This document shows, piece by piece, positions 1 to 8,637 of a stretch of 64,000 nt of DNA. The first letter of the stretch is position 1. Every line of letters starts with the position of its first letter. The DNA comes from UBA6109 sp964506465 (GTDB lineage: Bacteria; Desulfobacterota; Syntrophia; Syntrophales; UBA6109). The position numbers and the translations under genes are program-made. The stretch lies in assembly GCA_964506465.1 (NCBI GenBank), contig CAZDLM010000002.1:1-64000 (forward strand), in the 5' to 3' direction. The notes under the pieces were generated by a model. The model searched no databases. It was not told the origin of the DNA and was given only the letters and a program-made list of their open reading frames with translations.

Positions 1-1140
1 CACACAAGGAATTCGCCCGCTGCGTGGAACGATACGACGGCGAGCGATACGTCAAATCTTTCTCGTGCATGGACCAATACCTGTGCATGGCCTTCGCGCA
101 ACTCACCTATCGGGAAGGGCTGAGGGACATCGAGTGCTGTCTTCGCGCCCATCAGACAAAGCTCTATCATATGGGGATGCGCGCCATGATTTCCCGCAGC
201 ACGTTGGCGCATGCCAACGAGCATCGCGACTGGCGCATCTGGAGGGACTTCGCCCAAGTGTTGATTCGCGAAGCCCGGGATCTGTACCGTGCGGACAGCT
301 TTGGGGTGGATTTGGTGAACACGGTCTACGCCTTCGACTCCACCACGATCAGCCTCTGCCTGTCGCTCTTTCCGTGGGCGCGATTCCGCAAGAATGCCGG
401 TGCAATCAAAGCACATACGCTGCTCGACTTGCGGGGGGAGATTCCCTGCTGGGTGCATGTCACACCGGGAGAGGTCCACGACGTCAACACCCTGGATCTG
501 CTTCCCGTCGAGTCCGGCTCGTTCTACATCCTCGACCGAGGTTATCTCGACTTCACACGACTGCACGGCATTGCCAACTTGGGTGCATTCTTCATCACCA
601 GAGCCAAGAGCAATACTCGCTATCGTCGACTCTATTCCCGGCCTGTGGACCGCAGCACCGGCCTTCGTTGCGACCAGACCATTATGCTCGTCAACTTCTA
701 CGCACACCGGGATTATCCGGACAAGCTGCGCTTGGTCAAGTTCGTCGATCCGGAAACGGGCAAGCGCTTTGCGTTTCTGACCAACAACTTCGCGATTCGC
801 GCCATTACGGTGCCCGAACTGTACCGCTGCCGCTGGCAAGTCGAACTCTTCTTCCGTTGGCTCAAACAGCATCTGCGAATCAAGGCCTTCTACGGAACAT
901 CCGAAAATGCGGTGCTCACCCAGATCTGGATCGCCCTCTCGATGTACGTGCTGGTTGCTATCATGAAGAAAAAACTTCATCTGACCAACCTCAGTCTCTA
1001 CACAATTTTACAGATTCTGAGTGTGTCACTCTTCGAGAAAAAGCCCATTCTCTCGGCACTTGTTCCACCACCATGCACAAAATTGGACAGCTTATCACCC
1101 AACCAATTGGAATTATTCAAATGTTAATTGGACAGCCGTG
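1..1140 (+). mobile_element. IS4-type insertion sequence, left end outside the window
   Basis: The transposase reading frame is open from the first bases, so the left end of the element lies outside the window. The right boundary is set only approximately, after the transposase stop; I did not identify the terminal inverted repeat. It abuts the TerY-P triad, whose first ATG is 57 bases beyond the transposase stop, so the IS may have taken part in bringing in or rearranging that cargo (inference). Confidence 0.55.
3..1127 (+). CDS. IS4-family transposase (5' partial)
   Basis: DDE transposase that cuts and pastes its own insertion sequence. The frame is open upstream of the first possible start (GTG at 24) to the window edge, and the residues before it (HKEFARCV) fit the usual family N-terminus, so the start is missing. 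The catalytic triad is visible: first Asp in YAFDSTTISL, second Asp in ILDRGYLD, and Glu in the region YRCRWQVELFFRWLKQ, matching the Y-R-E-K type signature. The C-terminal part appears intact, ending at 1127. Nothing suggests an internal frameshift, so the copy may be functional if the missing start is normal. The family call is confident; the exact subgroup is not. Confidence 0.85.
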   Translation, partial: HKEFARCVERYDGERYVKSFSCMDQYLCMAFAQLTYREGLRDIECCLRAHQTKLYHMGMRAMISRSTLAHANEHRDWRIWRDFAQVLIREARDLYRADSFGVDLVNTVYAFDSTTISLCLSLFPWARFRKNAGAIKAHTLLDLRGEIPCWVHVTPGEVHDVNTLDLLPVESGSFYILDRGYLDFTRLHGIANLGAFFITRAKSNTRYRRLYSRPVDRSTGLRCDQTIMLVNFYAHRDYPDKLRLVKFVDPETGKRFAFLTNNFAIRAITVPELYRCRWQVELFFRWLKQHLRIKAFYGTSENAVLTQIWIALSMYVLVAIMKKKLHLTNLSLYTILQILSVSLFEKKPILSALVPPPCTKLDSLSPNQLELFKC

Positions 1141-1183
1141 AGTTTTATCTATTTTCAATGATTACACTTCTTGGAGGAATCAT

Positions 1184-1843
1184 ATGAGTGAGCAGGTGAC
1201 ATTCGAAACTAACGATTTTGCGATCAACCCTGAGCCGCGGTGCCCTTGCGTCCTACTGCTGGACGTTTCCGGCTCGATGAACGGCCGCCCGCTTGACGAG
1301 CTCAATGCCGGTCTAACTACTTTCAAAGATGACCTCGCTGCGGATCCACTCGCGACTAAACGCGTCGAAGTGGGAATCGTCACCTTCGGCCCGGTCAAGG
1401 TGGAGTCTCAGTTTATCAGCGCGTCGACCTTCTGCCCGCCAACCTTCCAGGCCCAAGGCGACACCCCAATGGGGGCGGCGATCAACCAGGCACTGAACAT
1501 GGTAGAAGACCGTAAACGCGAGTACCGCTCAAACGGCATCTCGTACTACCGACCGTGGGTGTTTCTCATCACGGACGGCGCGCCAACTGATTCCTGGCAG
1601 ACCGCGGCAGCTGCAGTCCACGAGGGTGAGGCTTCGAAAAAGTTCTCGTTCTTCGCTGTCGGTGTGAAGGGTGCCAACATCGATATCCTACGGCAAATCA
1701 GCGCCAGGGAACCGTTGATGTTGGACGGCTTGAAGTTTCGTGAGTTGTTCAGCTGGCTTTCGAGCTCGTTACGATCCGTATCACGCTCGACGCTTGGGAC
1801 CGAAGTGCCGCTTGATACTCCAAAAGGCTGGGCATCGGTGTGA
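1184..1843 (+). CDS. terY-like: TerY-like von Willebrand factor A (VWA) protein
   Basis: 219-residue cytosolic VWA protein, first gene of a three-gene TerY-P set. The metal-ion-dependent adhesion site (MIDAS) is complete: DVSGS near residue 28, the Thr in GDTPMG near residue 97, and Asp in LITDGAPTD near residue 129. There is no signal peptide or membrane segment. A GGAGG ribosome site precedes the ATG. In the TerY-P set described by Anantharaman, Iyer and Aravind, such VWA proteins are proposed to be partners or substrates of the linked phosphatase and kinase. The stop codon overlaps the phosphatase start by four bases, indicating translational coupling. The exact role is inferred from family context. 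Confidence 0.85.
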   Translation: MSEQVTFETNDFAINPEPRCPCVLLLDVSGSMNGRPLDELNAGLTTFKDDLAADPLATKRVEVGIVTFGPVKVESQFISASTFCPPTFQAQGDTPMGAAINQALNMVEDRKREYRSNGISYYRPWVFLITDGAPTDSWQTAAAAVHEGEASKKFSFFAVGVKGANIDILRQISAREPLMLDGLKFRELFSWLSSSLRSVSRSTLGTEVPLDTPKGWASV

Positions 1844-2601
1844 GTTGGCGCGTCGTTTGCGGTTCAGAGGTGGGTACCTCACACACCTCCAGCGGCACTC
1901 CGTGCCAAGATAGCTGCTGGGCGCAGGTCGACTTCTTGCCTCCTAAGCAGCCACTTCTGTCGATATTTGTATCGGATGGCGCAGGAAGTGCTACACGAGG
2001 AGGTGAGGGTGCCGAGTTTGCCATCGCGGCTGCTGCCACCTTCTTGGCGGAGAAGCGCAAGCAGGACGAGTTTGGGCTAAGCGATATGCTGGCAGCCGAC
2101 CTCATCTTGGCGGTTCGAGAGCGTATCTATACAGAAGCAGAAGCCGCTGGCCTCAATGCACGTGACTTCGCGTGTACCTTCATTGGGGTGCTGTCTTCCC
2201 CAATTGGCACACTAGTTCTGCAGATCGGTGACGGAGCGGCGGTTGTCGACGTTGGGAACGGCCTTGAGGTCGCCGTAGCACCCATGTCCGGCGAGTACGC
2301 CAATATGACCCACTTCGTCACCGATGAGGATGCCCTCACTGTCTTGAGTACGAAGACATACCCGGACCGATCCTTGCGCGTCGCAGCGTTCACCGACGGT
2401 ATCCAGCGCCTAGCCTTGAACATCTTGAGCAACACACCCCATGAGCCATTCTTCACACCATTCTTTAATAGTATGTCGAATGTAACCGCCGAACAGGAAG
2501 ACCAACTACAGTGCCTGCTCATGAAGTTTCTTGGCAGTCCGGCCGTTAACGAACGAACTGACGATGACAAGACCCTGGCACTAGCTGTGTGGATACCTTG
2601 A
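1840..2601 (+). CDS. PP2C-type protein phosphatase of the TerY-P triad
   Basis: 253-residue PPM/PP2C-family Ser/Thr phosphatase. The start is a GTG overlapping the upstream VWA stop (GTGA). Metal-binding and core motifs are recognisable: VSDGAGSA near residues 44-51 (Asp-Gly metal site), IGDGAAVV near residues 129-136, and AAFTDGIQR near residue 183, with a late Asp pair in ERTDDDKT. It should remove phosphate from targets of the kinase encoded nine bases downstream. No signal peptide. The gene belongs to the compact VWA-PP2C-kinase operon; in published genome surveys this triad is linked to tellurite/stress modules and was also tested as an anti-phage system (TerY-P, Gao et al. 2020, from memory). 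Confidence 0.82.
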   Translation: MSWRVVCGSEVGTSHTSSGTPCQDSCWAQVDFLPPKQPLLSIFVSDGAGSATRGGEGAEFAIAAAATFLAEKRKQDEFGLSDMLAADLILAVRERIYTEAEAAGLNARDFACTFIGVLSSPIGTLVLQIGDGAAVVDVGNGLEVAVAPMSGEYANMTHFVTDEDALTVLSTKTYPDRSLRVAAFTDGIQRLALNILSNTPHEPFFTPFFNSMSNVTAEQEDQLQCLLMKFLGSPAVNERTDDDKTLALAVWIP

Positions 2602-2610
2602 GGCACCAGC

Positions 2611-4554
2611 ATGGGTAGAACGCTCTTCACCTCGAAGGAGGAGCCAGTTGTACTCGGGCGTGAGCTTGGCAGAGGCGGCGAGGGAGCTGTCTATGAAGTC
2701 CCGGGTCTCTCCCGTCAGGTTGCGAAGCTCTACCGAAGGGCGCTGGACTCGAAGAAGCAAGCCAAGCTGAGCTTCATGGCATCGAGCGTCGACAGCCAGT
2801 TGCTCAAATATGCGGCCTGGCCGCAAGAGACATTGCATTCTAGTCGTGGTGGCCCTGTTGTCGGCTTCTTGATGCCTATGGTCACCGGCAAAGACCCAAT
2901 TCACATGGTTTACAGCCCTGCATACCGGCGCCAAGCCCACCCCAAGGTAGCATGGGATTTCCTTCTGTTCGTGGCACGCAATGTCGCTGTATCGTTCGAG
3001 ACCATTCACGCGCACGGGCATGTCATTGGAGACGTTAATCAGAACAGCTTTATGGTCGGGCGTGACAGCAAAGTCGTGCTTATCGACAGCGACTCGTTCC
3101 AGATAAACGCCCGGGGCACCTTGCACTTGTGCGAGGTGGGTGTCTCCCACTTTACCCCTCCTGAACTGCAGTCTCTGTCGTCGTTTCACGGGGTCGCTCG
3201 AACGACGAACCACGACAACTTCGGCTTGGCCCTGCTCGTCTTCCACGTCCTCTTTGGAGGGCGGCACCCTTTTTCGGGTGTTCCGCATCACAGTGGGGTG
3301 GGCGATTCCCTAGAGAAGGACATCAAGAGTTTTAGATATGCCTACGGGAGGGACAACCAGTCCCGCGGTATCAGTCCACCTCCGCGCTCCATCCCCGTCT
3401 CAATTCTCCCAGAAGCGATAGAGGCTATGTTCCACCTGGCTTTTACCGAGCGCGGCGCTTCTGGCGCTCGCCCAACAGCCAAGCAATGGGTCGCTGCACT
3501 GGACGAAGTTCGAGGCCACTTGAATAAATGCGGCGCTTCGATCATGCACATCTACACTGACCACCTTATCAAATGTCCATGGTGCGCGCTTGAGGAGCAA
3601 GGCGTCGTGTACTTTGTTGACCTTGGCACGACCCTTACACACACGTCAAGCGGCTTCGTTCTCACGCAGGTGTGGGGACTCATTCAAGCCGTCCCCGCAC
3701 CACCGGCATTGAACGTTCCCATCCCCAGTAGTTACAGAGTCAATGCTCAGCCATTGCCGCACGGTATTCCCGGTAAAGGAATAATTACATTCTATAAACT
3801 TATTGCAGTTATGGTAGCAATTGTCATCATAGTGGTGGCACCAGGCGCATGGCTTCTTGGCCTGATAGCAGGTTGGGTGGGATGGACGATAGCGGGCAAA
3901 GCAGGATCCACGGAGCGAGCCACTGAGACACAGAGACGTCGAGATGCTCTACAAAGGGCCAAGCAGGAGTATGACCAGATTGTCGAGCGGACAAAGAAGG
4001 AAGCAGGCCCTGAGGGCTTCAACGCCCGCAAGGCTGAACTCGCAAAGATTCGCAATGAATTGGAGAAACTGCCGCAGTTGGAGAAGCAGGAAGTTGACAA
4101 TCTGCACGCCACAGCTCACGAACGTCAGAAGCAGAATTTCTTGGGCAAGTGTTTCATCGATGGCGCGAGCATCCCTGGCGTCGGTCCATCTCGCATGGCA
4201 GCCTTGCGGTCCTTCGGTATTGAAACAGCCGCCGACGTCACGCGAAACCGTGTCATGCAAGTACACGGCTTTGGTGTGAGCCTGACTAGGGCAGTCCTTG
4301 ACTGGAAAGCCAGCTGCGAACGCCGGTTCACGTTCAACTCGGCCGCCGCGGTTTCATCATCCGAACGAAACTCGGTACGGGCCAAATACGCCGCCAGGCG
4401 GGTTTCACTGGAGCAAACCCTTGCGGCCGCACCAACACATCTGCAGCAGTTTCGTCAGCAAGCGGAGGCTAAGTTTGCATCTCTTCGGCCTCAGCTGGAA
4501 AGTGCTGCCAAGAATCTGGCTCAAGCCCAAGCCAACCTCTCCAAACTCGAATAG
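2611..4554 (+). CDS. Protein kinase with zinc-binding, membrane, coiled-coil and helix-hairpin-helix segments (TerY-P kinase)
   Basis: 647-residue protein. Residues 1-300 are a Ser/Thr-kinase-like domain: glycine loop GRGGEGAVYE, ATP-binding Lys in VAKLYRR, a catalytic loop IGDVNQNSF in place of HRD, and LIDSDSFQ in place of DFG, variants usual in this family. Next comes a Cys pair CPWC near residue 330, hydrophobic segments at about 393-430 suggesting one or two membrane helices, a charged coiled coil (about 437-510), and a helix-hairpin-helix near residues 517-565 (IPGVGPSRMAAL, VHGFGVSLTRAV), which usually binds nucleic acid. A C-terminal coiled coil follows. Third gene of the VWA/PP2C/kinase operon; the layout suggests membrane-linked sensing of DNA or nucleoprotein (inference). 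Confidence 0.83.
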   Translation: MGRTLFTSKEEPVVLGRELGRGGEGAVYEVPGLSRQVAKLYRRALDSKKQAKLSFMASSVDSQLLKYAAWPQETLHSSRGGPVVGFLMPMVTGKDPIHMVYSPAYRRQAHPKVAWDFLLFVARNVAVSFETIHAHGHVIGDVNQNSFMVGRDSKVVLIDSDSFQINARGTLHLCEVGVSHFTPPELQSLSSFHGVARTTNHDNFGLALLVFHVLFGGRHPFSGVPHHSGVGDSLEKDIKSFRYAYGRDNQSRGISPPPRSIPVSILPEAIEAMFHLAFTERGASGARPTAKQWVAALDEVRGHLNKCGASIMHIYTDHLIKCPWCALEEQGVVYFVDLGTTLTHTSSGFVLTQVWGLIQAVPAPPALNVPIPSSYRVNAQPLPHGIPGKGIITFYKLIAVMVAIVIIVVAPGAWLLGLIAGWVGWTIAGKAGSTERATETQRRRDALQRAKQEYDQIVERTKKEAGPEGFNARKAELAKIRNELEKLPQLEKQEVDNLHATAHERQKQNFLGKCFIDGASIPGVGPSRMAALRSFGIETAADVTRNRVMQVHGFGVSLTRAVLDWKASCERRFTFNSAAAVSSSERNSVRAKYAARRVSLEQTLAAAPTHLQQFRQQAEAKFASLRPQLESAAKNLAQAQANLSKLE

Positions 4555-4956
4555 ACGCCGACAAGGTTGCTTCTCCAGAGTGCCGGGTCTCTTTTGTCGA
4601 CGAAGACCAGAAGAAAACCACTTGCGGTCTCTCCGCAGCATCCAACAATTCGATCACGCGGTCGTCCCGGTCGGGCTACCGATGAGCCAAAGTTACTGAC
4701 TTCAATCCGAAATGCCAGGCACAGTGAAGCACTGACCTCCCCCTTATAGGTAAAGCCGATAGGTGGTAGCAATGCCATTCCTCTTAATCACGGCTGTTGA
4801 GTATGGATAGAAGCTGCTATTAATGTAGATCCAGCCTAATTCTCGACTTCAATAAATGATAGAGATGAAGTCAAAGGCGTGGGTAAGCAGGTGCTATCGA
4901 TAATCAGGATTAGACTCGGACACTGCCCATCAGTTTCGAATATGGACGAGAGCACA
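4555..4956. other. Intergenic stretch between convergent TerY-P and transfer operons
   Basis: About 400 bases without a convincing gene. Short frames on both strands lack ribosome sites and recognisable motifs. The stretch is the junction between the rightward TerY-P operon and the 3' end of the leftward transfer operon. Downstream MPF-F genes usually found after traC (traW, traU, traF, traH, traG) do not start here, so this may be a cargo insertion or deletion boundary. I saw no clear terminator hairpin. Confidence 0.6.
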
Positions 4957-7347
4957 TCAACACCCTACGGATTTCCGGGAAACCTCGCTCTTTAACACTT
5001 CGTTGATGGCATCGCTCAGACTCATGCCCCGCTCCATGTTCCGCTTGATCTCCGAATACTCATCCGCCTTCGTCGTGTACAGAAGCTGTGTGAAACGGTC
5101 GACTACCAGCCGTCCAACCGTTATGCCGTCAGGCGTGTAGAGAAAGATTTCCGAATAATTTCCCGAATCCGTGTGGATGGATTTGAGCAATTCATACAAC
5201 CCTTCCGACAGCGAGATCTTCTGAGATTGCTTGAGCGCCTCGATGCTCTCGGGCCTCTGTCTGAGCAGGAACAGGTAGTCAGAATTTTCCATGATCGCCA
5301 CTCCGGAAGGTATGCGGTGAAAGTCGTTCACGCTCTGCGTGATGGATATGCACGCCCCGCCGTATTTCCGGAACCGCCGGTATCCAGTCTCCATGAACTG
5401 ACTCGTGTTCCCGCCTGTGAGGAGGTCCCACGCCTCGTCGATAATGACGAGCTTGTTCTGCTCCCGGTTCATCATCTCCTGCTGGATCTTGTAGATCAGC
5501 GTCAGCAGGACCACTTCCTGGAGGTCTTTCTTGGATTTCAGCTCCTCGAGTTCAAGAACGACGAAACTCCTGCTGGCCGAAAACGTGCTTGCACCTTCGA
5601 AAAAGGACGCATAGGCGCCGGCAGCCGTAAAGGGAAACAGACGTTTTCCAAGATCAGCCTGCCCTGTGCCCTTTTGCCGGCCAAGATAATTCGCAATGTC
5701 CGTCACGGTCATGGATGTGCTCCTCGCCGCAAAGCTCTCCTTTATGGCCTCTTCGAGATTGGCGAGGCTGAGCTCGTCAAGAGGCTCACGCGAGGCCATC
5801 TGTGCCAGGATTGCCTTGAGCATCGGCATCTCCTCATTGAGATCCGCAACGCTGCTGAACGGGTTGATGCAGACGTTTGACGCCGTATCGAAGACCATGA
5901 AATCTCCGTCGAGGATACTGCAGAGCTTCTCGTAGCTTCTGCCCACGTCGATGACCCAGACCTTGGCGCCGAGTCCCAGATACGACACGATCAGCTCGTT
6001 GACGAAGAACGATTTTCCTGCACCCGTACTGGCGACCACTACACTCGAATAGCCCCCGCGCCTGTTGGCAAAGATGTCGATGAACTGCAGCTGGCCTCGC
6101 CGGCTGATGAGTGAGAGCACCGGCCTGCCCCCGCCCCTCCAGTCGGCCTGAAGGGGGATGAGTTCCGAGACGTTTGCCGTCGAAAACGTCTTTCTTCTTC
6201 GAAGGTCCCGCTGTGCGCCGGACTGGTAGGAGAGCGGCAGTGACTGGATAAGCAGCGGCAGCATGATGTACGTGTCCTCCTGCAGGATGAACCCCATGCC
6301 ACGGAACAGACTCTGGCAGATCCCTGACATGGTAAATGCTTCCTTGTCGCTTTCGGCATAAAGAAATATATTCAGAAACGAGTAAAACGGCGTTTCACCG
6401 TTCTCCAGCGCCACGCTGAACGTATCAAAATTCTCCTTCCGCATCGCCACCTTTGGGAACCATTTCGCGAAGGGTCCGAAGGCCTGGTAACTCGCCATCA
6501 CTGCCTTGTGCTGCACCTCGCGCCTCACCTTTGAGGCATCCGGGTACTCGCAGTTCAGGGTGATGAAGAAGGGAACGCCTATCTGCCTGACGTTCTGGTA
6601 GAGGTCGCCGGTATAATGGATGATCTCGGATATGTCCCATTCGCGGGGATACTGCTTCACGGTGAAACTCTTGCAGTACTTGCGGTCAATCCTGAGGTGA
6701 TCTCTTTCCACGCATATTTCGGTGTCCGAGAAGATCATCTGGTCTTTCAGCGGGATCTTCGGGTCGTAATACAGGGTATCCCGTACGGAGTGCCCCGGAT
6801 TCAGTATTTCCGACAGCACGTTGATCAGCCCTTCAGGGCCGAGATCGATGGGATACAGATTGGCCGTGTTCAAGGCCTGGTAGACCGTCTCCTTGATTTG
6901 AGGCACAACATCTCTGACATTTTCCTCGTAGCCACGGGGAGTCCGCGAACAGGGGACTACGACCGATACCAATAAACGAAAATCCCGGAGACGGATGTCA
7001 CAACCCCTGAAGAGTGATTTTTCCACACCCCCGAGAAGAAAGGCCTTCCTTCTTTTTGCCAGGTCGGCATACATCGAATCCCCATGTGCGTTTTCCCGGA
7101 GGAGCACATAGCCATCGAGCAGATGGTCAATCCGTCTCGAAGCAAGAAGCGTGAACTGAATCGAGACTCCTGCAGGAAACATGGATTCAAAAAGACCCCT
7201 CAGGGCGCTCGCCGTGATGGGATTCGGAAACTGGAGAGGAGAGCATTCGAATACGAAGCCGATGCCGGTATCCAGCACGTACATGAGTTTTTCATGGTTA
7301 TAGGCAAGATACGGGAGCAGCTCCGACAATGGCTGCCGATCAAGCAT
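4957..7347 (-). CDS. traC: TraC-like conjugation ATPase (VirB4 family)
   Basis: About 796-residue cytoplasmic ATPase that powers pilus assembly and substrate transfer in F-type type IV secretion. Walker A is STGAGKSF near residue 445 and Walker B is VIIDEAWDLL near residue 645. An N-terminal TraC/VirB4 region carries the pattern AYNHEKLMYVLDTG at the start. The ATG at 7347 is preferred because it follows the upstream stop (7362) by 14 bases with an AGG just upstream; a longer frame reaches 7479 but would overlap the small PLMP-like gene. Length fits the family (about 800-880). It is the last recognised gene of the operon in the window; the remaining MPF-F genes do not follow it. Confidence 0.9.
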   Translation of the reverse strand: MLDRQPLSELLPYLAYNHEKLMYVLDTGIGFVFECSPLQFPNPITASALRGLFESMFPAGVSIQFTLLASRRIDHLLDGYVLLRENAHGDSMYADLAKRRKAFLLGGVEKSLFRGCDIRLRDFRLLVSVVVPCSRTPRGYEENVRDVVPQIKETVYQALNTANLYPIDLGPEGLINVLSEILNPGHSVRDTLYYDPKIPLKDQMIFSDTEICVERDHLRIDRKYCKSFTVKQYPREWDISEIIHYTGDLYQNVRQIGVPFFITLNCEYPDASKVRREVQHKAVMASYQAFGPFAKWFPKVAMRKENFDTFSVALENGETPFYSFLNIFLYAESDKEAFTMSGICQSLFRGMGFILQEDTYIMLPLLIQSLPLSYQSGAQRDLRRRKTFSTANVSELIPLQADWRGGGRPVLSLISRRGQLQFIDIFANRRGGYSSVVVASTGAGKSFFVNELIVSYLGLGAKVWVIDVGRSYEKLCSILDGDFMVFDTASNVCINPFSSVADLNEEMPMLKAILAQMASREPLDELSLANLEEAIKESFAARSTSMTVTDIANYLGRQKGTGQADLGKRLFPFTAAGAYASFFEGASTFSASRSFVVLELEELKSKKDLQEVVLLTLIYKIQQEMMNREQNKLVIIDEAWDLLTGGNTSQFMETGYRRFRKYGGACISITQSVNDFHRIPSGVAIMENSDYLFLLRQRPESIEALKQSQKISLSEGLYELLKSIHTDSGNYSEIFLYTPDGITVGRLVVDRFTQLLYTTKADEYSEIKRNMERGMSLSDAINEVLKSEVSRKSVGC

Positions 7348-7361
7348 GATCCTGGCGGCTC

Positions 7362-7622
7362 TCAGCGTTTCCAAATGCGCATGTCCTCCTTTCTCAGCAT
7401 CATGATGGTGAAGGGAACAGTCGAAATCACTCTTGCCCGGCCTTTGCTGATGAGAATTCTCGCTCTCACGGCCCTGCATGGAGCCATCTCCACACCATCC
7501 CGGTCAAGGACGTGGACGGGATACTTCGAGCCCGGTTCGAGATGCTGTCTGCCGATGGATCTTTCGTGAGGCATTCTGAAGTCCCGGGAAAAGAAAAGGG
7601 CGTACGAAACGGCCGCCGCCAT
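7362..7622 (-). CDS. Small stand-alone protein resembling the PLMP/RRXRR domain of IscB
   Basis: 86-residue frame between the traA-like and traC genes. Residues 34-76 match, from memory, the N-terminal PLMP (RRXRR) domain of IscB-type OMEGA nucleases: a VHVLDRDG strand-turn, an MAPC stretch in place of PLMP, then RARILISKGRARVI and VPFTIMM, equivalent to the RILLKEGKARVV and PFTIQL blocks of IscB. No RuvC or HNH domain follows, because traC begins 14 bases downstream. The start is uncertain: ATG 7622 lies behind a GA-rich stretch with AAGGAGG about 20 bases upstream, and ATG 7574 would give a 70-residue protein that still keeps the domain. Function unknown; the position suggests co-expression with conjugation genes. 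Confidence 0.62.
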   Translation of the reverse strand: MAAAVSYALFFSRDFRMPHERSIGRQHLEPGSKYPVHVLDRDGVEMAPCRAVRARILISKGRARVISTVPFTIMMLRKEDMRIWKR

Positions 7623-7669
7623 ACCCCGCCCTTCTTGCCTCTCCTCCTTGTCAACGACTTTCACCAGCT

Positions 7670-7957
7670 TTAGAGCAGCGCCGTGACGATGCTGTCGATG
7701 ATGTTCGGAGTATACTGAACCGCCATGCCGCCGCCGATACCAAGGGCAATGGACATCATCGACTGCCGCACGATGCCGATGGCCATGCCGGTCAGAAAGC
7801 AGCCCAGCGCGATGGCTTTCCCCAGGAATCCCTGGGTCCACCCCTGAAGCATTGTATAGATCTCCGTGAATTCAGTGCCGCCGGTACCGGCCATGACCGC
7901 GCTCGCCCACACAAGAAGCAGGACGCCGGATACAATGACCACCTCTTTCTTCAACAA
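7670..7957 (-). CDS. traA: TraA-like pilin precursor
   Basis: 95-residue small membrane protein. The start is a TTG placed six bases after a strong AAGGAGGTG; the longer upstream frame overlaps traV and is unlikely. Residues 1-23 form a signal peptide with a likely cut after AVMA, leaving about 72 residues with two hydrophobic segments (around 40-56 and 60-78, the second Gly-rich with LGIGGGMA). That layout is typical of TraA/VirB2 pilins that build the conjugative pilus. Position between traV and traC, next to other MPF-F genes, supports the role. Sequence identity to F pilin is not evident, so the name rests on architecture and context. Confidence 0.65.
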   Translation of the reverse strand: MLKKEVVIVSGVLLLVWASAVMAGTGGTEFTEIYTMLQGWTQGFLGKAIALGCFLTGMAIGIVRQSMMSIALGIGGGMAVQYTPNIIDSIVTALL

Positions 7958-8061
7958 GATGCACCTCCTTTTCCATGAGATTGAGGGGAGACAATCCCGG
8001 CGCCCCGCAAAGTGCAGGGGTGAAATAGATCTCTGATGCTGATGACGGGCCTGATATCGTG

Positions 8062-8637
8062 CTACTTCAATTTCAGCGAATCCGCCTTCTTGCCGGTCTT
8101 CTCTGACATCTTTCGAGCTGGAGTCTTGGGGATATCGCGTTTTTCCTCGTTCAAGGTTTCTTTCTTCTTTCCCTCTTCCAAAGACTCGGACGGCTCCACG
8201 GGACGGAACAGCGGCTGCGGCCCGGAAACCTGCTTTTCCCCGAATATCCACCGGCCCCTCTTGTCCGTTATCTCGCTGTATACGTATTCCGGCTGGTGAA
8301 GATCACCGTCGGAATCCTCCCACGGCGCTATCCATATCCGGATCACCTTGGGAGGAATCCGCAGCGGGGGGTCCTCGGCATAACTCAACTTTTTCAGGAG
8401 TCCATCCCCGGGATCAGCCGCCTGAGATTCTGAGCCCTTTGTTTCTGCTCCTTTTGGCGTCTCCCCACCATGGCTGCTTCCTTCACCGAGTATTTCCTTT
8501 TCATAGACCGCGCCGACGGACTCGCACTGAACGCCCTGCCCCTCGATCACATCCTTGCAGGCAAAGCGGGGAGAACAGGCCAGGGACCCGAACATCAGCA
8601 CAAGGGCGATGATGGAAAACATCTTATTGCTTTTCAC
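8062..8637 (-). CDS. traV: TraV-like outer-membrane lipoprotein of the type IV secretion core complex
   Basis: 191-residue protein with a lipoprotein signal (SLACSP near residues 17-22, Cys acylation likely). Two family blocks are present: a Cys-rich segment after the lipid anchor (FACKDVIEGQGVQCESV) and a conserved stretch around residues 93-125 containing RIPPKVIRIWIAPWEDSDG and YVYSEI. TraV joins TraB and TraK in the outer-membrane core of F-type systems. The C-terminus is a Lys/Glu-rich tail. The GTG start overlaps the end of the upstream dsbC-like gene by 14 bases; an internal ATG five codons later is an alternative. An AU-rich spacer of about 100 bases separates it from the pilin gene. 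Confidence 0.82.
   Translation of the reverse strand: MKSNKMFSIIALVLMFGSLACSPRFACKDVIEGQGVQCESVGAVYEKEILGEGSSHGGETPKGAETKGSESQAADPGDGLLKKLSYAEDPPLRIPPKVIRIWIAPWEDSDGDLHQPEYVYSEITDKRGRWIFGEKQVSGPQPLFRPVEPSESLEEGKKKETLNEEKRDIPKTPARKMSEKTGKKADSLKLK

Noticed and set aside
4521..4778. 85-codon leftward frame at the end of the TerY-P kinase
   Set aside because: Overlaps the kinase 3' end, has no ribosome site and no family pattern.
7362..7622. A complete IscB/IsrB nuclease
   Set aside because: Only the PLMP-like domain is present; traC starts 14 bases after the stop, leaving no space for RuvC or HNH, and no guide RNA structure was noticed.
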